The notes: generated from the sequence alone by a model not told the origin. DNA of 64,000 bases from Nereocystis luetkeana (GCA_031213475.1 JARUPZ010000018.1:62001-126000); one strand, 5' to 3'; shown: positions 35,425 to 45,926, counted from the first letter of the stretch. Numbers and translations are program-made.

Positions 35425-35690
35425 GGTCCACCGTGTCGTTCGCTCGGCCCACCGCGTCGTTCACCCACTCGGTCGATCGCGCCGTCGCTTGAACTCGTCG
35501 CTCCGTGGTTAGTTCAGTGGCCTGGGGCCGGTTTCGTCGCTCGCCGTTGCTCAGTCGATCGCGCCGTCGGCCGCCGTCGGCCGCCGTCGGCCGCCGTCGG
35601 CCGCCTTTGTACGTTCGGCGGCCTTGGGCCGGTTTCGTCGCTCGCCGTTGCTCAGTCGGTCGCGCCGTCGGCCGCCCTCGGCCGATCTTG
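35425..35690. repeat. GC-rich minisatellite at the end of insertion Y
   Basis: A block containing GGTTTCGTCGCTCGCCGTTG and CTCAGTCGATCGCGCCGTCGG occurs twice about 107 bp apart. The first copy is extended by four GGCCGCCGTC units. Confidence 0.8.
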
Positions 35691-35729
35691 TACAGTATCA
35701 AGAGCAGAACTGGGAATGTACCCACTTTA

Positions 35730-36344
35730 GGCCACGCTGGCACCCAAGCGTCTCCTGGTCCTCGGGTTTCCGGTGACTCTTATTTCTACATGTTTTATCG
35801 GAACACAAAAAAAACATGACTTTTTCAACACGTTGCATTTAGAACTTCGGATGGTTCGTGTTCACCGGAGAGCGACCGTGACTCGAAAAAGTTTCATCAC
35901 AGCAGCTTGTGTTTCTCTCGAGATTGGTCTCCCGTAGGTTCTCAACAGAAGCCTACTCCTCGACTTAAAGGTGCTGCAGTGGTCGAAATTGGTCGAAATT
36001 TGGGGTGCACAAAAAAATGAGACAACAAACAACTCCCACCTGAACGTTTGCACGTCACTTGCGGACAGCTCCAGCTCCTCACAGGGAATTAAATTCCTCG
36101 AAATTGAGGGATGTTCCTGATGGGGTGTGTGAGGGCGTCGAGTGCGCCAGGCGGCAGTCGTAGGCAGCCAGAAACGACTCACGAGGTGTTTTTGTGTACT
36201 CAAAGTTGCCAGCGAGAAGCACAAAAATCTCGCAAAAACGCTAAAATGTTTCATTTCACGCGCGGGAGCATAATACAATGGCTACGCCACCGATGAAGAA
36301 ACGGCCGCCTCTAAAAGATTGCTGTTCTCCAGCCGGATGGTATA
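35730..36344. other. Unassigned stretch between two LINE fragments
   Basis: A minus-strand ORF at 35862-36278 (RSRLLLRTYGRPISRETQAA) has no match I recognise. The rest is A/T-rich and shows nothing I can name. Confidence 0.3.
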
Positions 36345-37600
36345 TATGTATTCGAGTCGTCGTTCACAGTCATTTACCAGGTATGCGGGCTGGCGTGCGT
36401 ACAGATGATGGCGAGCACTCAGAATCGTTTGATGTCACGCAGGGGCAACGACAAGGCTGCGGGCTGTCGCCGTTAATGTTTAACGTATTCTTTGCTGCTG
36501 TGATACACGTTGTTCTCGTACGCGTCAGCGAGGATGGAGTCATAGCAAGGGATTTGATCCACCTCGAGGAGGATGTGGTGGTCGGAAAAGAGGTGTCATT
36601 GACATGCGTGCGAAGGGCAGTGTGAGGCATGTTGTACGGCGATGACGCAGGAATTCGGTAGAGGGATTTTTGCTAAAATGACGAAAGTCATCGTGACTGT
36701 CTTCGATGCACATTATTGTCCTTTTTCGCGACATGCCGTGGCATACCGTGGCACCACCTGCGGAAAAACCTTCCACAGCATCTTCCACGGCATACCACGG
36801 AACCTTCCACGGATCTCCACGGTACATCATGAAACCCTAACCCTACCCCTGACCCTAACCCTGCCCTAGTTGCCGTGGGCATTGAGGGTGCCGTGGGGGT
36901 TGCCATAACATGCCGTGGGGATACCCTTGAGCGCCGTGGTGTATGCCGAGGGGGTTGCCATGGTACCACCCATGGCATGCTACGGCACCCCCCACGGCGG
37001 GCCATAAAATCCTATGCCACGCCATGGGATGCCGTGGGGATGCCATGGTATGTCATGGGTGGTAACATGGCCATGCCACGAAAAAGTTAAATACAGTAGT
37101 GTAGAACCCTGCCTGCGAGTCCTTGGCTTCCAGAGCCGACAGCGTGGCGACTGCACGACCTTCTCGTATGCGAATGCCCTCAAAAAGAAACGATACGAGA
37201 GCATCAAAACGGCCATCCATAAATGGAGTCTCTTCTTTGCGGGGGCCGCGGCGCGACAACACAAGGGGCAATAACCCTACCGGGTGATGTTTGCGACAAT
37301 GATCGGTGAGGAGGGCCGGACCGGAGACCAGGCGGGCAGCCAAAGACTTGGCTTAGATGCCTTGTTGAAGACCTGATCAAGGTGTTTCGAGCCAAGGAGG
37401 GGTCGACGGAAAATCCATATCCCGTTGGTGTTTGGAGTAGATACCGTCGTGTGGATCGTTGCAGCAAAGAAGGCGGGTAAGTAGTACCGGGGGGTCCTCG
37501 AGGTAGCCGAACGGTTCATGGTCTAGTGGCACAAGTACAAAGCGGAGCTGATTGGACAGCGCCATGCATCCGTTGTGGGTGGTGCCGTAGGGAATGGGAA
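36345..37600 (+). pseudogene. LINE-D reverse transcriptase fragment, interrupted
   Basis: 36345-36706 reads MRAGVRTDDGEHSESFDVTQ, GCGLSPLMFNVFFAAV and GMLYGDDAGI, the RT catalytic region, then AKMTKVIVTVFDA. Foldback element A interrupts it. After 37111 the C-terminal part follows (YESIKTAIHKWSLFFAGAAA; PLVFGVDTVVWIVAAKKAGK). It belongs to the same broad family as LINE-B and LINE-C and has several stops. Confidence 0.8.
36707..37111. mobile_element. Foldback element, copy A (405 bp), with telomere-like tract
   Basis: Runs from ATGCACATTATTGTCC to GTGTAGAACCCTG. Near the left end CTTTTTCGCGACATGCCGTGG pairs inverted with CCATGCCACGAAAAAG near the right end. The interior is built of CCGTGG/CCACGG repeats around a CCCTAA-type tract at 36835-36868. 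It sits inside the LINE-D RT ORF. Confidence 0.8.
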
Positions 37601-37682
37601 GGGGGGGGGCAACAGTAGCTTGGAAACCGCACTTGAAGAAAATACGAACGATACAGCCGACAGGGTAGCAAGTTAGGGTTGC

Positions 37683-38092
37683 ATGCACATTGTTGTCCTT
37701 TTTCGCGACATGCCGTGGCATGCCGTGGCACCACCTGCGGCAAAACCTTCCACGGCATCTTCCACGGCATACCACCGAACCTCCCACGGACCTCCACGGT
37801 ATACTGTACCAAGGAACCCCAACCTTAACTCTAAGCCTTACCCTAACCCTTACCCTAGCCCTACCTCTAACCTAGGTGCGGTGGGGGTTGCCATGGCATG
37901 CCTTCAGGTTGCCATGGAGTACCGTGGCGGTTGCCCCGGGGGTTGCCGTGGTGCCACCCATGGCATGCCACGGAACCCCCCACGGCGCCATGGAATCCTA
38001 TGCCACGCCATGGGATGCCTTGGGGATGCTATGGTATGCCATGGGTGGTACCATGGCCATGCCACGAAAAAGTGAATTAGTGTAGAACCCTG
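37683..38092. mobile_element. Foldback element, copy B (410 bp), with telomere-like tract
   Basis: Matches copy A from ATGCACATTGTTGTCC to GTGTAGAACCCTG, including the inverted CTTTTTCG ends. Its telomere-like tract (37817-37875) is a degenerate series of CCTTAA, CCCTAA and CCTCTAA units. Confidence 0.8.
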
Positions 38093-38489
38093 TAAACCTC
38101 CGCGGCTACTTCCATTGCGACGCTGTTGGGTTTCGGGTTTCCTTTGATTTTTCCCTTTCGTTCTTGTTTTTGTGTTGAGATGAAAGAGATCCCCTGCCTG
38201 GCTTACTTCGGGGTTGACGAGCCTCTTTTGCTTGGTGTTTTTGTTTGTTGTTTTTTCTTCGTTTATGTTTGCTCTTGATTATTCGTTTGCTGCGTTATTA
38301 CTAGCAGTTCCCCCAGGGGGAGGGAGACACGAAAGACAACGGTACCAACACAGCTCAACCCTTCGTGTTAGTTTTATTATTTCGTTGAGGTCGCTTCTTG
38401 CCTTTGCTTTTCTGTCCTTCCGTACGAGGTAAGTTTCTTTATTTTTTTCATCTGTCTTCCTTCTTGTCCTTACGAAAAGATGTCTTGTT

Positions 38490-38990
38490 TCGTGGGTGGA
38501 TGACGAGCCTGCGTTGTTTGTTTTGTACCTTGTATTGCCTGACGCATAATCTCCGGGGGTGGAGAACCGTTTACGAAAGCAGCCAGGAGACGACAGGCCG
38601 GGTAGCATTACTAGACCGACTATTAATACTAGGTAACACGTGTCTATGCTATTAATACTTGTACCACAAACTGCTGCGGCTGCCTGTACGAGGGGGCTTT
38701 TAGTTTCGTTTTTTGTTGTGCTTCGGTTTGCCAGTTTCTATGATATGAGTATGTGGTGGTTTTGTTTCTTTTGCTTGTTTTTGTATTGTCTCTCACATAC
38801 ATCTTCTGGGAGGCACAACCCTTTTTTGTTTCGTTTGTGTTCTCCTCGATTTGTTTTCTTTCATATAATATGTATGCACGTCGTGCCTGTCGTATCAAAT
38901 CCGACATCGGCACTGCATTATTGACCACTCTGCCTACTTTTTTACATTTTTTTTTAATTATCACTTTTACTTTCCTGCTTTATTATTTAA
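38490..38990 (+). repeat. T-rich dispersed repeat, copy 1
   Basis: Shares GGATGACGAGCCTGC, GTACCACAAACTGCTGC and CGTCGTGCCTGTCGTAT with 47310-48020, spaced by T-rich tracts. It may be LINE 3' sequence. The preceding 38093-38489 is T-rich and shows no gene. Confidence 0.6.
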
Positions 38991-39064
38991 CCCCGTTATT
39001 TAGCACTGCAGTCCCGATTCCGGGACAAATTTATAACTGGGAGGGTTTTACCCTCAACCATGTT

Positions 39065-39395
39065 CTGGACAAGCCGTGTGTGCGTTCTTCACATTGAATC
39101 GTTCTTTCTACCCGTCAACACCCATCAGCACAACCAGTGTCCGTGCCGATTCTTCAATCCTACTGCTCCTGTAGACGAGATACAAGTTATTATGTGGTCA
39201 CAAAGCTACGCCACAAAGATCCTACGTTGCCACGTACCAGGTACGCAGTAAGCACAGCAGCAGTAGTGGGCAATGCAATGCCATGTCATCATTATACTGA
39301 ACACGACAGGCACGACATACATATTATATGAAATAGAGAACCGAAAGGAATAAAGAAAAAACAAAAACAAAGAAGACTAATCGAAAGAGAAAAAG
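39065..39395 (-). repeat. Dispersed repeat R1 with T-rich leader, inverted copy
   Basis: On the minus strand it reads from a T-rich leader through ATGTATGTCGTGCCTGTCGT to GTACGTGGCAACGTAG and a poorly kept GACGGGTAGAAAGAACG end, as at 47935-48240. Confidence 0.7.
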
Positions 39396-39459
39396 TGGCC
39401 ACAGGTGTCGCCCCTTCTCCCCCCAGGTAGGCGCCTTCATTTTTTATCGCGTATAGGGC

Positions 39460-39690
39460 GTGTGTGCTCTTCACAACAAACCGTGGTTTCTACCCGTCGA
39501 CATCCTGCACACACTGCCGATTCTTGAATCCTAGAGGGATACAAGTTCTTCTGTGGTACCAAAACTACGCCACAGAGAAAAAACTGCGGTACTCTGCCAC
39601 GCGTAGTCGACTACGCAATGCCATGCCATCACACTGGATATACGACAGGCACAACATACACCTGCTACCGGTATGAAATATCGAAACGAA
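39460..39690 (-). repeat. Dispersed repeat R1, second inverted copy
   Basis: Shorter and more diverged than the copy at 39065. CTACCCGTCGACATCC, GATTCTTGAATCCTAG and ACGACAGGCACAACATACA identify it on the plus strand. Confidence 0.65.
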
Positions 39691-40169
39691 AGAAAACGAA
39701 GTAACATTATTCCCACTGCTAGTCGATTTTCATCGAAGGTTGCTAAACTCACGCTCTCGCGCCTCCCGCCAATCAAAATGTGGTATACTTACACCATAAT
39801 AAACTAAACAATCTACTACTACAACAGCAGCACTCAGTACTACAGACTATATCTATCTGCTGTGTCGTAGATATGGTCTTCCCTGTCTCAGCCTCTGTGA
39901 CCACAAAATTAGCATTTTTTTGCGATAACAAGGGATCAGGACGGACACTGGATGCACTTGTTAGTTGGGTTATGATGACGTTCTCGCATTAGCTCACTTC
40001 CCTGAAGTCCTGCGTGTGGTCGCTAAAACAGGGTGTAACAAAATCACCCTGACCCAGGCAAGGTTATTTTGCTGTTTTCAGAGAACGTTCGGAAGCTACC
40101 TGATACCTGGTACGAAGTATTCGCAGCTCTATGAAATGAAAAGAAAACAGCAGTGTAATCAATCACCAC

Positions 40170-40380
40170 GCAGAGTATTCTCGGAAGAATGAGAGAATGT
40201 GAGTTTTGTACGTACGTAAGAAGTTTAGCCAATCAGATGAATGCGATGTTTCACGGTAGCATGAATCGTAGCCCTTGGTACATACACCTTGTCTGGTACG
40301 TAGCCGCAGCCTACACGCAACGGCGCAGTGAAGCAGAGGCAACGCTACAGGTTCAAGGTGTGATACAGACTAGTTTGACT
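40170..40380 (+). repeat. Left 211-bp direct repeat of the DIRS-like element
   Basis: Runs from GCAGAGTATTCTCGG to GACTAGTTTGACT. The Gag-like ORF starts 5 bp after it, so it presumably holds promoter and leader. Confidence 0.9.
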
Positions 40381-40385
40381 TCGGG

Positions 40386-41906
40386 ATGTCCGACGAGAGC
40401 AAGTCGCCGGAGGCCGGTGCCAACGCGGCTACTGCGGCGCGAGGTGTGCAGGTTGCGTTGTTTGCTGCGCAAACACAAGCCGAGGCGAATGCGCATGCTG
40501 CTGTAGCTGCTGTGCAAGCGGAGGTCGACGCACGCCGTGCTGGACGAGCCGAAGCCGAGGCTCGCCAGGCCACCGACGCTGCTGTGGCCTCTCGCCAGGC
40601 CAACGATGCTGCTGCTACTGCTGCTGCGGCTGCTACTCCTGCTGCTACGGCTAATCCTCCATCTATGCCGGCAGCCTCGGGGGGAGTGGTATCGACAGCT
40701 GACGTGCGGCATTGGCAAAACCAGGTGTCTTCCGAGTTTTCCCGCATGGATACGGAGATCCTCGGCGTCAAGTCATCTCTGGACAACGTGCTCCTGTCTG
40801 TTGCGAGCCTTCGGGACGCCGTCGCCGGCGGCGCATCCAAGACCGCCGACGTCGAGGTCCTGATTCAGCAGTTTGTGGACAACTTTGCCGACCGTGAGCC
40901 TTCCGTGCGAGACGGCGGGGACGCGAGGGAGCGGCACGTCCAGAAATCACAGTTGACTGACGACACGGCCCTTTGGAAGAAAATGTCGTCACGCAAACAC
41001 TGGCTGCTTCGGGGACGCTTGCCTCCGAACCTCGGCGAGTCGGCCGCAGATATTCAGTCATTTGTGGGTGAGAGCGTCGACGTTACGGCGGGGGTGGCGG
41101 CTCAGCTTCGCGCTGTCAGCAACTTTGACGTGAGCATGTATGGGCCACGTGCCGACCGCCCTGTCGACCACCTGGTGTTTGTCGCTGACCGCCTGGACCT
41201 CTTGCGACAGGCTCTTATGGCGGTTCTTGCAGTTGGACTCTCGGCTGACGTCGCCGACGACCGCGCGTGCCTGGACCGGCTGGCACCCGTCGACATCTCG
41301 TTCACATTCGCGGCGGCCGGTCTTCGCCGGCATACTCTAAACAACATCCTTTTGCTTTCCGGCTCCGCGGCGCGGGCTGTTATGAGCGACATGGTAAACG
41401 ACGATCTGCGCCTGTGGGTGAACGACCTCATGAGGTTTGCCCAGCAAGTTCGTCCGTTGACTGTTCCCCCTCAGTTCAACGCCGTGTTTGACGCGCCGCC
41501 CGTCCCAGCGTTTGGTCGTACACGCCACTTTTGCTCGTCCGGTGGCGACGTCCTGAAGCTCGTGGAAGGTCTCCAAGTTCCACGCGACAGCAGGGATGGG
41601 GCACCCAAGCGGGACCAAAGCCTCGCCCCTGCCAAGACGGGTCCGCCCAGAAAGAAGAGCGCCGCGCTGTGCAGGATGTTTGCTTCCACGAGCCTATGCC
41701 GGTATTCAGACTGCAAATTCGTGCATGCGAATACCCCGGCCAACTCTTCCTCTCCTGCAGCTCTTCTCGGCGGCGGATCGGCGGCTCCAGCTGGGGGAAC
41801 GCGAGGTGGAGCGGCGGCGCAAGCCAGCGGGACGCGGGCTCTGGTGCTCTGCCCAGATGGTGGTCGCGGGGGGGCCGGGGGTGGTGGTGGCTCGGGTGCG
41901 GGATGA
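40386..41906 (+). CDS. Gag-like protein of the DIRS-like element, CCCH zinc finger
   Basis: 506 codons from MSDESKSPEAGANAATAARG. Residues 1-110 are Ala-rich and probably coiled coil. A middle region (HWQNQVSSEFSRMDTEILGV; WLLRGRLPPNLGESAADI) leads to a C-terminal CRMFASTSLCRYSDCKFVH motif (C-x8-C-x4-C-x3-H). Such single zinc fingers near the C-terminus occur in structural proteins of several retroelements and bind nucleic acid. The ORF ends at TGA (41904-41906), and the same frame stays open into the RT ORF. Readthrough is possible, as is simple nonsense mutation. Confidence 0.8.
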   Translation: MSDESKSPEAGANAATAARGVQVALFAAQTQAEANAHAAVAAVQAEVDARRAGRAEAEARQATDAAVASRQANDAAATAAAAATPAATANPPSMPAASGGVVSTADVRHWQNQVSSEFSRMDTEILGVKSSLDNVLLSVASLRDAVAGGASKTADVEVLIQQFVDNFADREPSVRDGGDARERHVQKSQLTDDTALWKKMSSRKHWLLRGRLPPNLGESAADIQSFVGESVDVTAGVAAQLRAVSNFDVSMYGPRADRPVDHLVFVADRLDLLRQALMAVLAVGLSADVADDRACLDRLAPVDISFTFAAAGLRRHTLNNILLLSGSAARAVMSDMVNDDLRLWVNDLMRFAQQVRPLTVPPQFNAVFDAPPVPAFGRTRHFCSSGGDVLKLVEGLQVPRDSRDGAPKRDQSLAPAKTGPPRKKSAALCRMFASTSLCRYSDCKFVHANTPANSSSPAALLGGGSAAPAGGTRGGAAAQASGTRALVLCPDGGRGGAGGGGGSGAG

Positions 41907-41957
41907 AGACACGGGCCCTTCCTGTCGGTTGGGCCAACACCTGGGGGGGCGGCGGCG

Positions 41958-44393
41958 GTGCGGGCCGGTGGCGGAGCGGCGACGGCGCACGTCGCCAGTT
42001 GTGGAACGGGCACTCGGCCGGCCACCCGCGAAGGAGCGGGGGGGTTGCGTAGGCGTGCGTTAGCTCTGGCTGGCGATGGCGGCGTCGGGCGTGATCGCGT
42101 CGCTGTGACTCCGGGTTCGGTTCCCTTCTCAGAGAAAGGTACGGGTGTGGGCGTGCGTGCGAGTTATTTGCCAGTTGACACGGCGTACGTGCAAGGTGCG
42201 GTCGGCGACGTGCGTCTGGATGCGTTGCGAGTAGATGAGGTAGATGCGTGGCTTGCCGCTCGGGAGGTAGTGGTGCAAGCGGTGTCTGCGCGAGGCTCAG
42301 CGAGCCTCGATCAGGTCGCGTCACTCAGCTCCTCACTCTTGCGACAGTGTCAAGGCAGTGTTCACCTTTTTCTGTCCACCATCGGCTCCTCAATTTTCTC
42401 TCCGCATATGAACGTTGCTGTCGTACAGCACTGGTTTGGTGAGATCAAGAAATTCCCTCGTATTTCTTTGTTGCTTCGTGTGCTGGCGCCGGGCGCGCCT
42501 GTCGGCATCGCACGGGGGGGGGATTTGACCACAGAACTCGAGTATGGTAATCACCCGGTCGTCGCCACGCATGCGGGGGATATCCACAATAAGATATGCG
42601 CAGACGTGGTGCACGGCCGAGCGGTGGTGTTTGATTCGCGATATGCAGACGAGATTCAGGGTCTTCGCCTTTCACCGCTGAGTGTCGTTCTCGAACCCAA
42701 ATTAAGGATTATTCACGATCTTACGTTTGCGCGCGAGGGCGGTCGGACCAGCGTTAATGGTGACACTGACTTTGACTCCGCACCATCGTGCGAGCTCGGC
42801 CATGTGCTTCGTGATGTGCTGTTACGGGTGCTGTTTTTGCGACAGACGCATGGTAGTCGCGCTCGAATCCTGTTGTGCCGTGTGGATGTCAAAGACGCTT
42901 TTCGGCAGGTTTTGGTTGATCCGGCAGGCGCGCCGAATTTTGGATACGTTTTCGGTGATCACGTTGTCGTGGATTTGCGCTTGCAGTTTGGTTGGCGCAA
43001 TAGTCCTGGGTTTTGGGGGTTAATGGCATCTGCGCTCGAGCATGCTCATACCCACTCTACCTTTCAAGGCGCAGACGTTTCCCAACAAGGGGCTGCCGCC
43101 GTTGCGCACGTTGAACTCTCCCCGCCGCGGGGAGTTCGGGTCGTTGCTATCCCGCGTGATTGTGGGCCCGTTCCTGGTTCAGGGGGCAACACCGGGAGCA
43201 TTTTTTTTGTGAGGTACTACGCGGACGATGGCATTCTTGTCGAGTTGCAATGGTGGCCGGACGGCCGCCGTTGCTTGCGTGCTGTACAGTCACTGGCGTC
43301 GGACCACTTTCGCTTGTTGGGCGAACGTGGTGTTTCCGATCCGCCCCTCCTGTCAGCCAAGAAAATTACTAATTGGGACACGCAACTGGAAGTTTTGGGA
43401 TGGATCATTGATACTGAGGCGCTTACGGTCACGTTGCCGCCCCATAAGCGCCTCAAGCTGCACAATATCCTCAAGGAGTGGCCCTCGTCTTGTGCATCTG
43501 CTTCTGCGAAGCAGGTGTCGCAGCTCGTTGGCTTCCTCATGCATGTTTCCTTTGCTGTACGTCCGGGGCGTTTTTTCGTTAACCGCTTGTTAGCTTCAGT
43601 TGGTATGCCGCGCATTGCCGCCGGAGCTAATTTTGATTGCCGTATGGCAAACCCCGGGCGGCGTCTTGCCCTGGGACCCGAGTTCCATGGTGACCTCGAG
43701 TTCTGGCGGTGGTTCGTTGAGGAAGGGTGGGACGCGCGCGGAGGAACCTTGTCGGCTCCGACGTATAATTTGCTTGAGCGCCCCCCTAGACGTACTCTTT
43801 TTTCGGACGCATCTAAAACCGCTGTCGGGGGTTTTTGCTTGGAAACTGGGGTGCATTGGCAATACGAGCTTGACGCAGGAGAGCGGTCTCGATTTTGTGG
43901 ATCGAGTAAGTCCGTTGCAGATGAGAACGATATATCAATTAACGTTCTAGAATTGCTGGGCATGGTAGTTTCTGCATGGGTTCTCGTATCTGCGTGTGAT
44001 GAACGTCCGTTCGCCATGGGGGACTGTGTGTTGTTACGTGGCGACAACGAAGCAGCCGTCTAGTGGGTGCGGCGTTGTCGAGGGGGAAAGGAGCCGAGAT
44101 CGGGCGCATTAATGCGTCTCCTCGGGGTGCTCGAGTTGTCCTCTGGTTGGCACTTTGACGACGAACACGTACGTGGAATTTTTAACGTGGCCGCTGATGG
44201 TATCTCACGGTGGGATTGTGCCTCCGTCCTCGTTAATTTGCGTGCTGTTCGACCCGACATTCCGTGGCAGGAGCAGGACCTGGGGGGTGCGGGCACATCC
44301 CTCTGTACTTCGGTGTTGGCCTCGAACTCATGCGAAACGCCATTGCGACCTCGTCTGAACGCACTTATCAGGGGGATTTTGGCGCATGGGTAG
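41958..44393 (+). CDS. Reverse transcriptase-RNase H of the DIRS-like element, TAG-interrupted
   Basis: RT motifs in order are LSPLSVVLEPKLRIIHDLTF, CRVDVKDAFRQVLVD, LQFGWRNSPGFWG and the catalytic RYYADDGILVE, then LEVLGWIIDTEALTVTLP. RNase H has LFSDASKTAVGG, NVLELLGMVVSAW and LLRGDNEAAV, and after a TAG stop at 44061-44063 continues in the same frame to HVRGIFNVAADGISRW. DIRS-type RNase H normally has a residue where the TAG lies and ends in this A-D-x-x-S-R motif. The frame ends at 44393, overlapping the recombinase frame by about 130 bp. Confidence 0.88.
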
Positions 44394-45427
44394 ACTTTCG
44401 GGTACGTTGTGACATGCCTGTATTCCTAGAGCGTGGCGGAGACAGCATGACTAACGTGTGGCATTTGTTCGAGTACGTAGCGTACGCTTTTGCCACTAAG
44501 AAATTGCGGTCGGCAACTATCGAGAGCCATTTGTCAGCGATCAAGTTTTTCCATCGAATTTCACGAGGGTTCGAACTGGACACTACCCATCCTGTTTTGG
44601 GTAATGCCCTCAAAGGAGCCGCTCGTTCGCATGCCGACGCTGGTAACCAAGCAACCGTTCGTCGGCCTGTTTCGTGGGAAATGTTGATCGCGGGCGAAAA
44701 ATTGATCTCCACATGGCAGACGGGGGGTCGTGTCTTGTGACTTGCCCTCTGCGCTTCCTTTTGTTTTTTGACTCGCGCGTCAGAAATGTCTGCGGAAACT
44801 CGGTCGCGTGTGCATGAAACTTATTGCTTGCGACGGGCCGATGTAGCGTTTTTTCGCGAGAATATTCAGCTTACCGCGTCGCAGTGGTCTGCTGCAGACC
44901 GCGTTGAGGTTAGGTTTCGTGGGTCGAAAGGGGACCAACTGCGGAAAGGGGCGGTTTTGACGCGCGTACGTTGTGGTCCGGCGTTGCGCGTGGGCGACGG
45001 TGGCGGTGCTGTCGATCTCATGATCGAATTGATGTCTTGCTATTTGTTTCTTCCCTCGTCGGCCCCACTTGCCGCTTTTGGTGTTGGTAATGGCAGATGG
45101 TCCATGTGGACACAGCAGCAAGCGACGGCAGCTCTGCGAAAAGTGGTTGCGTTGGCGGGCGTGCGTGCGGAGGAGTACGCTTTGCACTCTCTGAGGATTG
45201 GAGGCGCAACTCACTTGTCGGCGGGGGGGGCAACACCAGAGGTGTTGCAGCGTGAGGGCCGATGGGCGTCCGATGCGTACAAGACGTATGTTCGCAGTCA
45301 TGGAAAGGATGCCAGTTGGGTAGCCGACGTGATGGCCCAGGAAGGAATTAGCGGTGGGATTCAGCCGGGCCAGGGCACAGAGTGGGGGCGGGTTAACTCA
45401 CTCTTAGATTTGACTAGGCAGAAGTGA
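44264..45427 (+). CDS. Tyrosine recombinase of the DIRS-like element, one in-frame TGA
   Basis: The N-terminal core-binding half (44264-44740) reads SSERTYQGDFGAWVDF and LRSATIESHLSAIKFFHRIS. After TGA at 44738-44740 the same frame gives FLTRASEMSAETR (first catalytic Arg), RFRGSKGDQ (Lys), HSLRIGGATHLSAGG (His-x-x-Arg), GRWASDAYKTYVR (Trp and nucleophilic Tyr). All six catalytic positions are present. The enzyme would integrate the circular cDNA by strand exchange. Apart from the TGA the domain looks intact. Confidence 0.85.
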
Positions 45428-45715
45428 AACTATGAAGAAGTGTGTTATTACATGCGTTCCCTATGATATTGCAAGTCAGGGGGAAAGGGGCCGTGAGAGT
45501 ACATCCGTAAATAGGGTCGACTCCTATTTGGGTCGATGGAAGCTGGCGTCGAGAGTTCTATGCCGCCAGTTGGGTTGGGAGTTGACTCGAGTATACGGAT
45601 GTTAGCGTGGGGTTGCTGTTGGGGCAGCCCCGGGGGATCACCCCTTCTCCAACCCCCCTTCTCCGGGCGGGGGGTTGCGCATTAATATAATACAACTTCG
45701 AAAGCAAAGTACAAA
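45428..45715. other. Untranslated 3' region of the DIRS-like element
   Basis: No ORF. A GC-rich hairpin-prone stretch (GGGGCAGCCCC and neighbours) lies at about 45610-45660. Confidence 0.5.
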
Positions 45716-45926
45716 GCAGAGTATTCTCGGAAGAATGAGAGAATGTGAGTTTTGTACGTACGTAAGAAGTTTAGCCAATCAGATGAATGCGATGTTTCAC
45801 GGTAGCATGAATCGTAGCCCTTGGTACATACACCTTGTCTGGTACGTAGCCGCAGCCTACACGCAACAGCGCAGTGAAGCAGAGGCAACGCTACAGGTTC
45901 AAGGTGTGATACAGACTAGTTTGACT
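45716..45926 (+). repeat. Right 211-bp direct repeat of the DIRS-like element
   Basis: Identical to 40170-40380 by eye except CAACAGCGC here for CAACGGCGC. Confidence 0.9.

Larger units (their letters stand above)
31755..35690. mobile_element. Insertion Y in LINE-A (3.9 kb), unclassified, TACAG target duplication
   Basis: TACAG occurs at 31750-31754 and again at 35691-35695. Removing 31755-35690 with one TACAG joins the LINE-A frame as STTSLTVSRAELGMYPL, which is the expected order. The element starts AGCGACGGCAGATC and ends CGGCCGATCTTG; I see no convincing terminal repeats. It contains the ORFs at 32943-33686 and 33701-34930. A 5-bp duplication fits several integrase or transposase classes, so none is assigned. 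Confidence 0.75.
29206..35729 (+). pseudogene. LINE-A reverse transcriptase, split into three pieces
   Basis: Piece 1 (29206-29390) reads VQKAYDTILRRNGQ and then QGGAQGC, the RT palm up to motif B. Piece 2 (31148-31754) reads FEVYM, VGENTVSGLMLADG (a decayed YADD box), KWRVTASVKKCAEVV and DQFTYLGVEISKYCSWDAH. Piece 3 (35691-35729) reads VSRAELGMYPL. These are consecutive parts of one non-LTR ORF. It is interrupted at 29391-31147 and 31755-35690 and carries other stops and shifts. The clade was not determined. Confidence 0.82.
40170..45926 (+). mobile_element. Tyrosine-recombinase retrotransposon (DIRS/Ngaro-like), 5.8 kb
   Basis: Gag-like ORF, RT-RNase H and a tyrosine recombinase lie in order on the plus strand between 211-bp direct repeats. 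DIRS-order elements use a tyrosine recombinase in place of an integrase and make no target duplication; none is seen here. The repeats differ at one position by eye, implying recent insertion, yet three in-frame stops and one frame change interrupt the ORFs. I found no split A-B-A-B arrangement of the PAT/Ngaro type, so subclass is open. Confidence 0.85.

Noticed and set aside
35862-36278. Minus-strand ORF of 138 codons as a host gene
   Set aside because: No motif, splice partner or family was recognised, and it lies between transposon fragments.
38990-39022. A complete second piggyBac-like MITE
   Set aside because: Only one terminus (TTAA, CCCCGTTATTTAGCACTGCA) is visible; I could not find its partner nearby.
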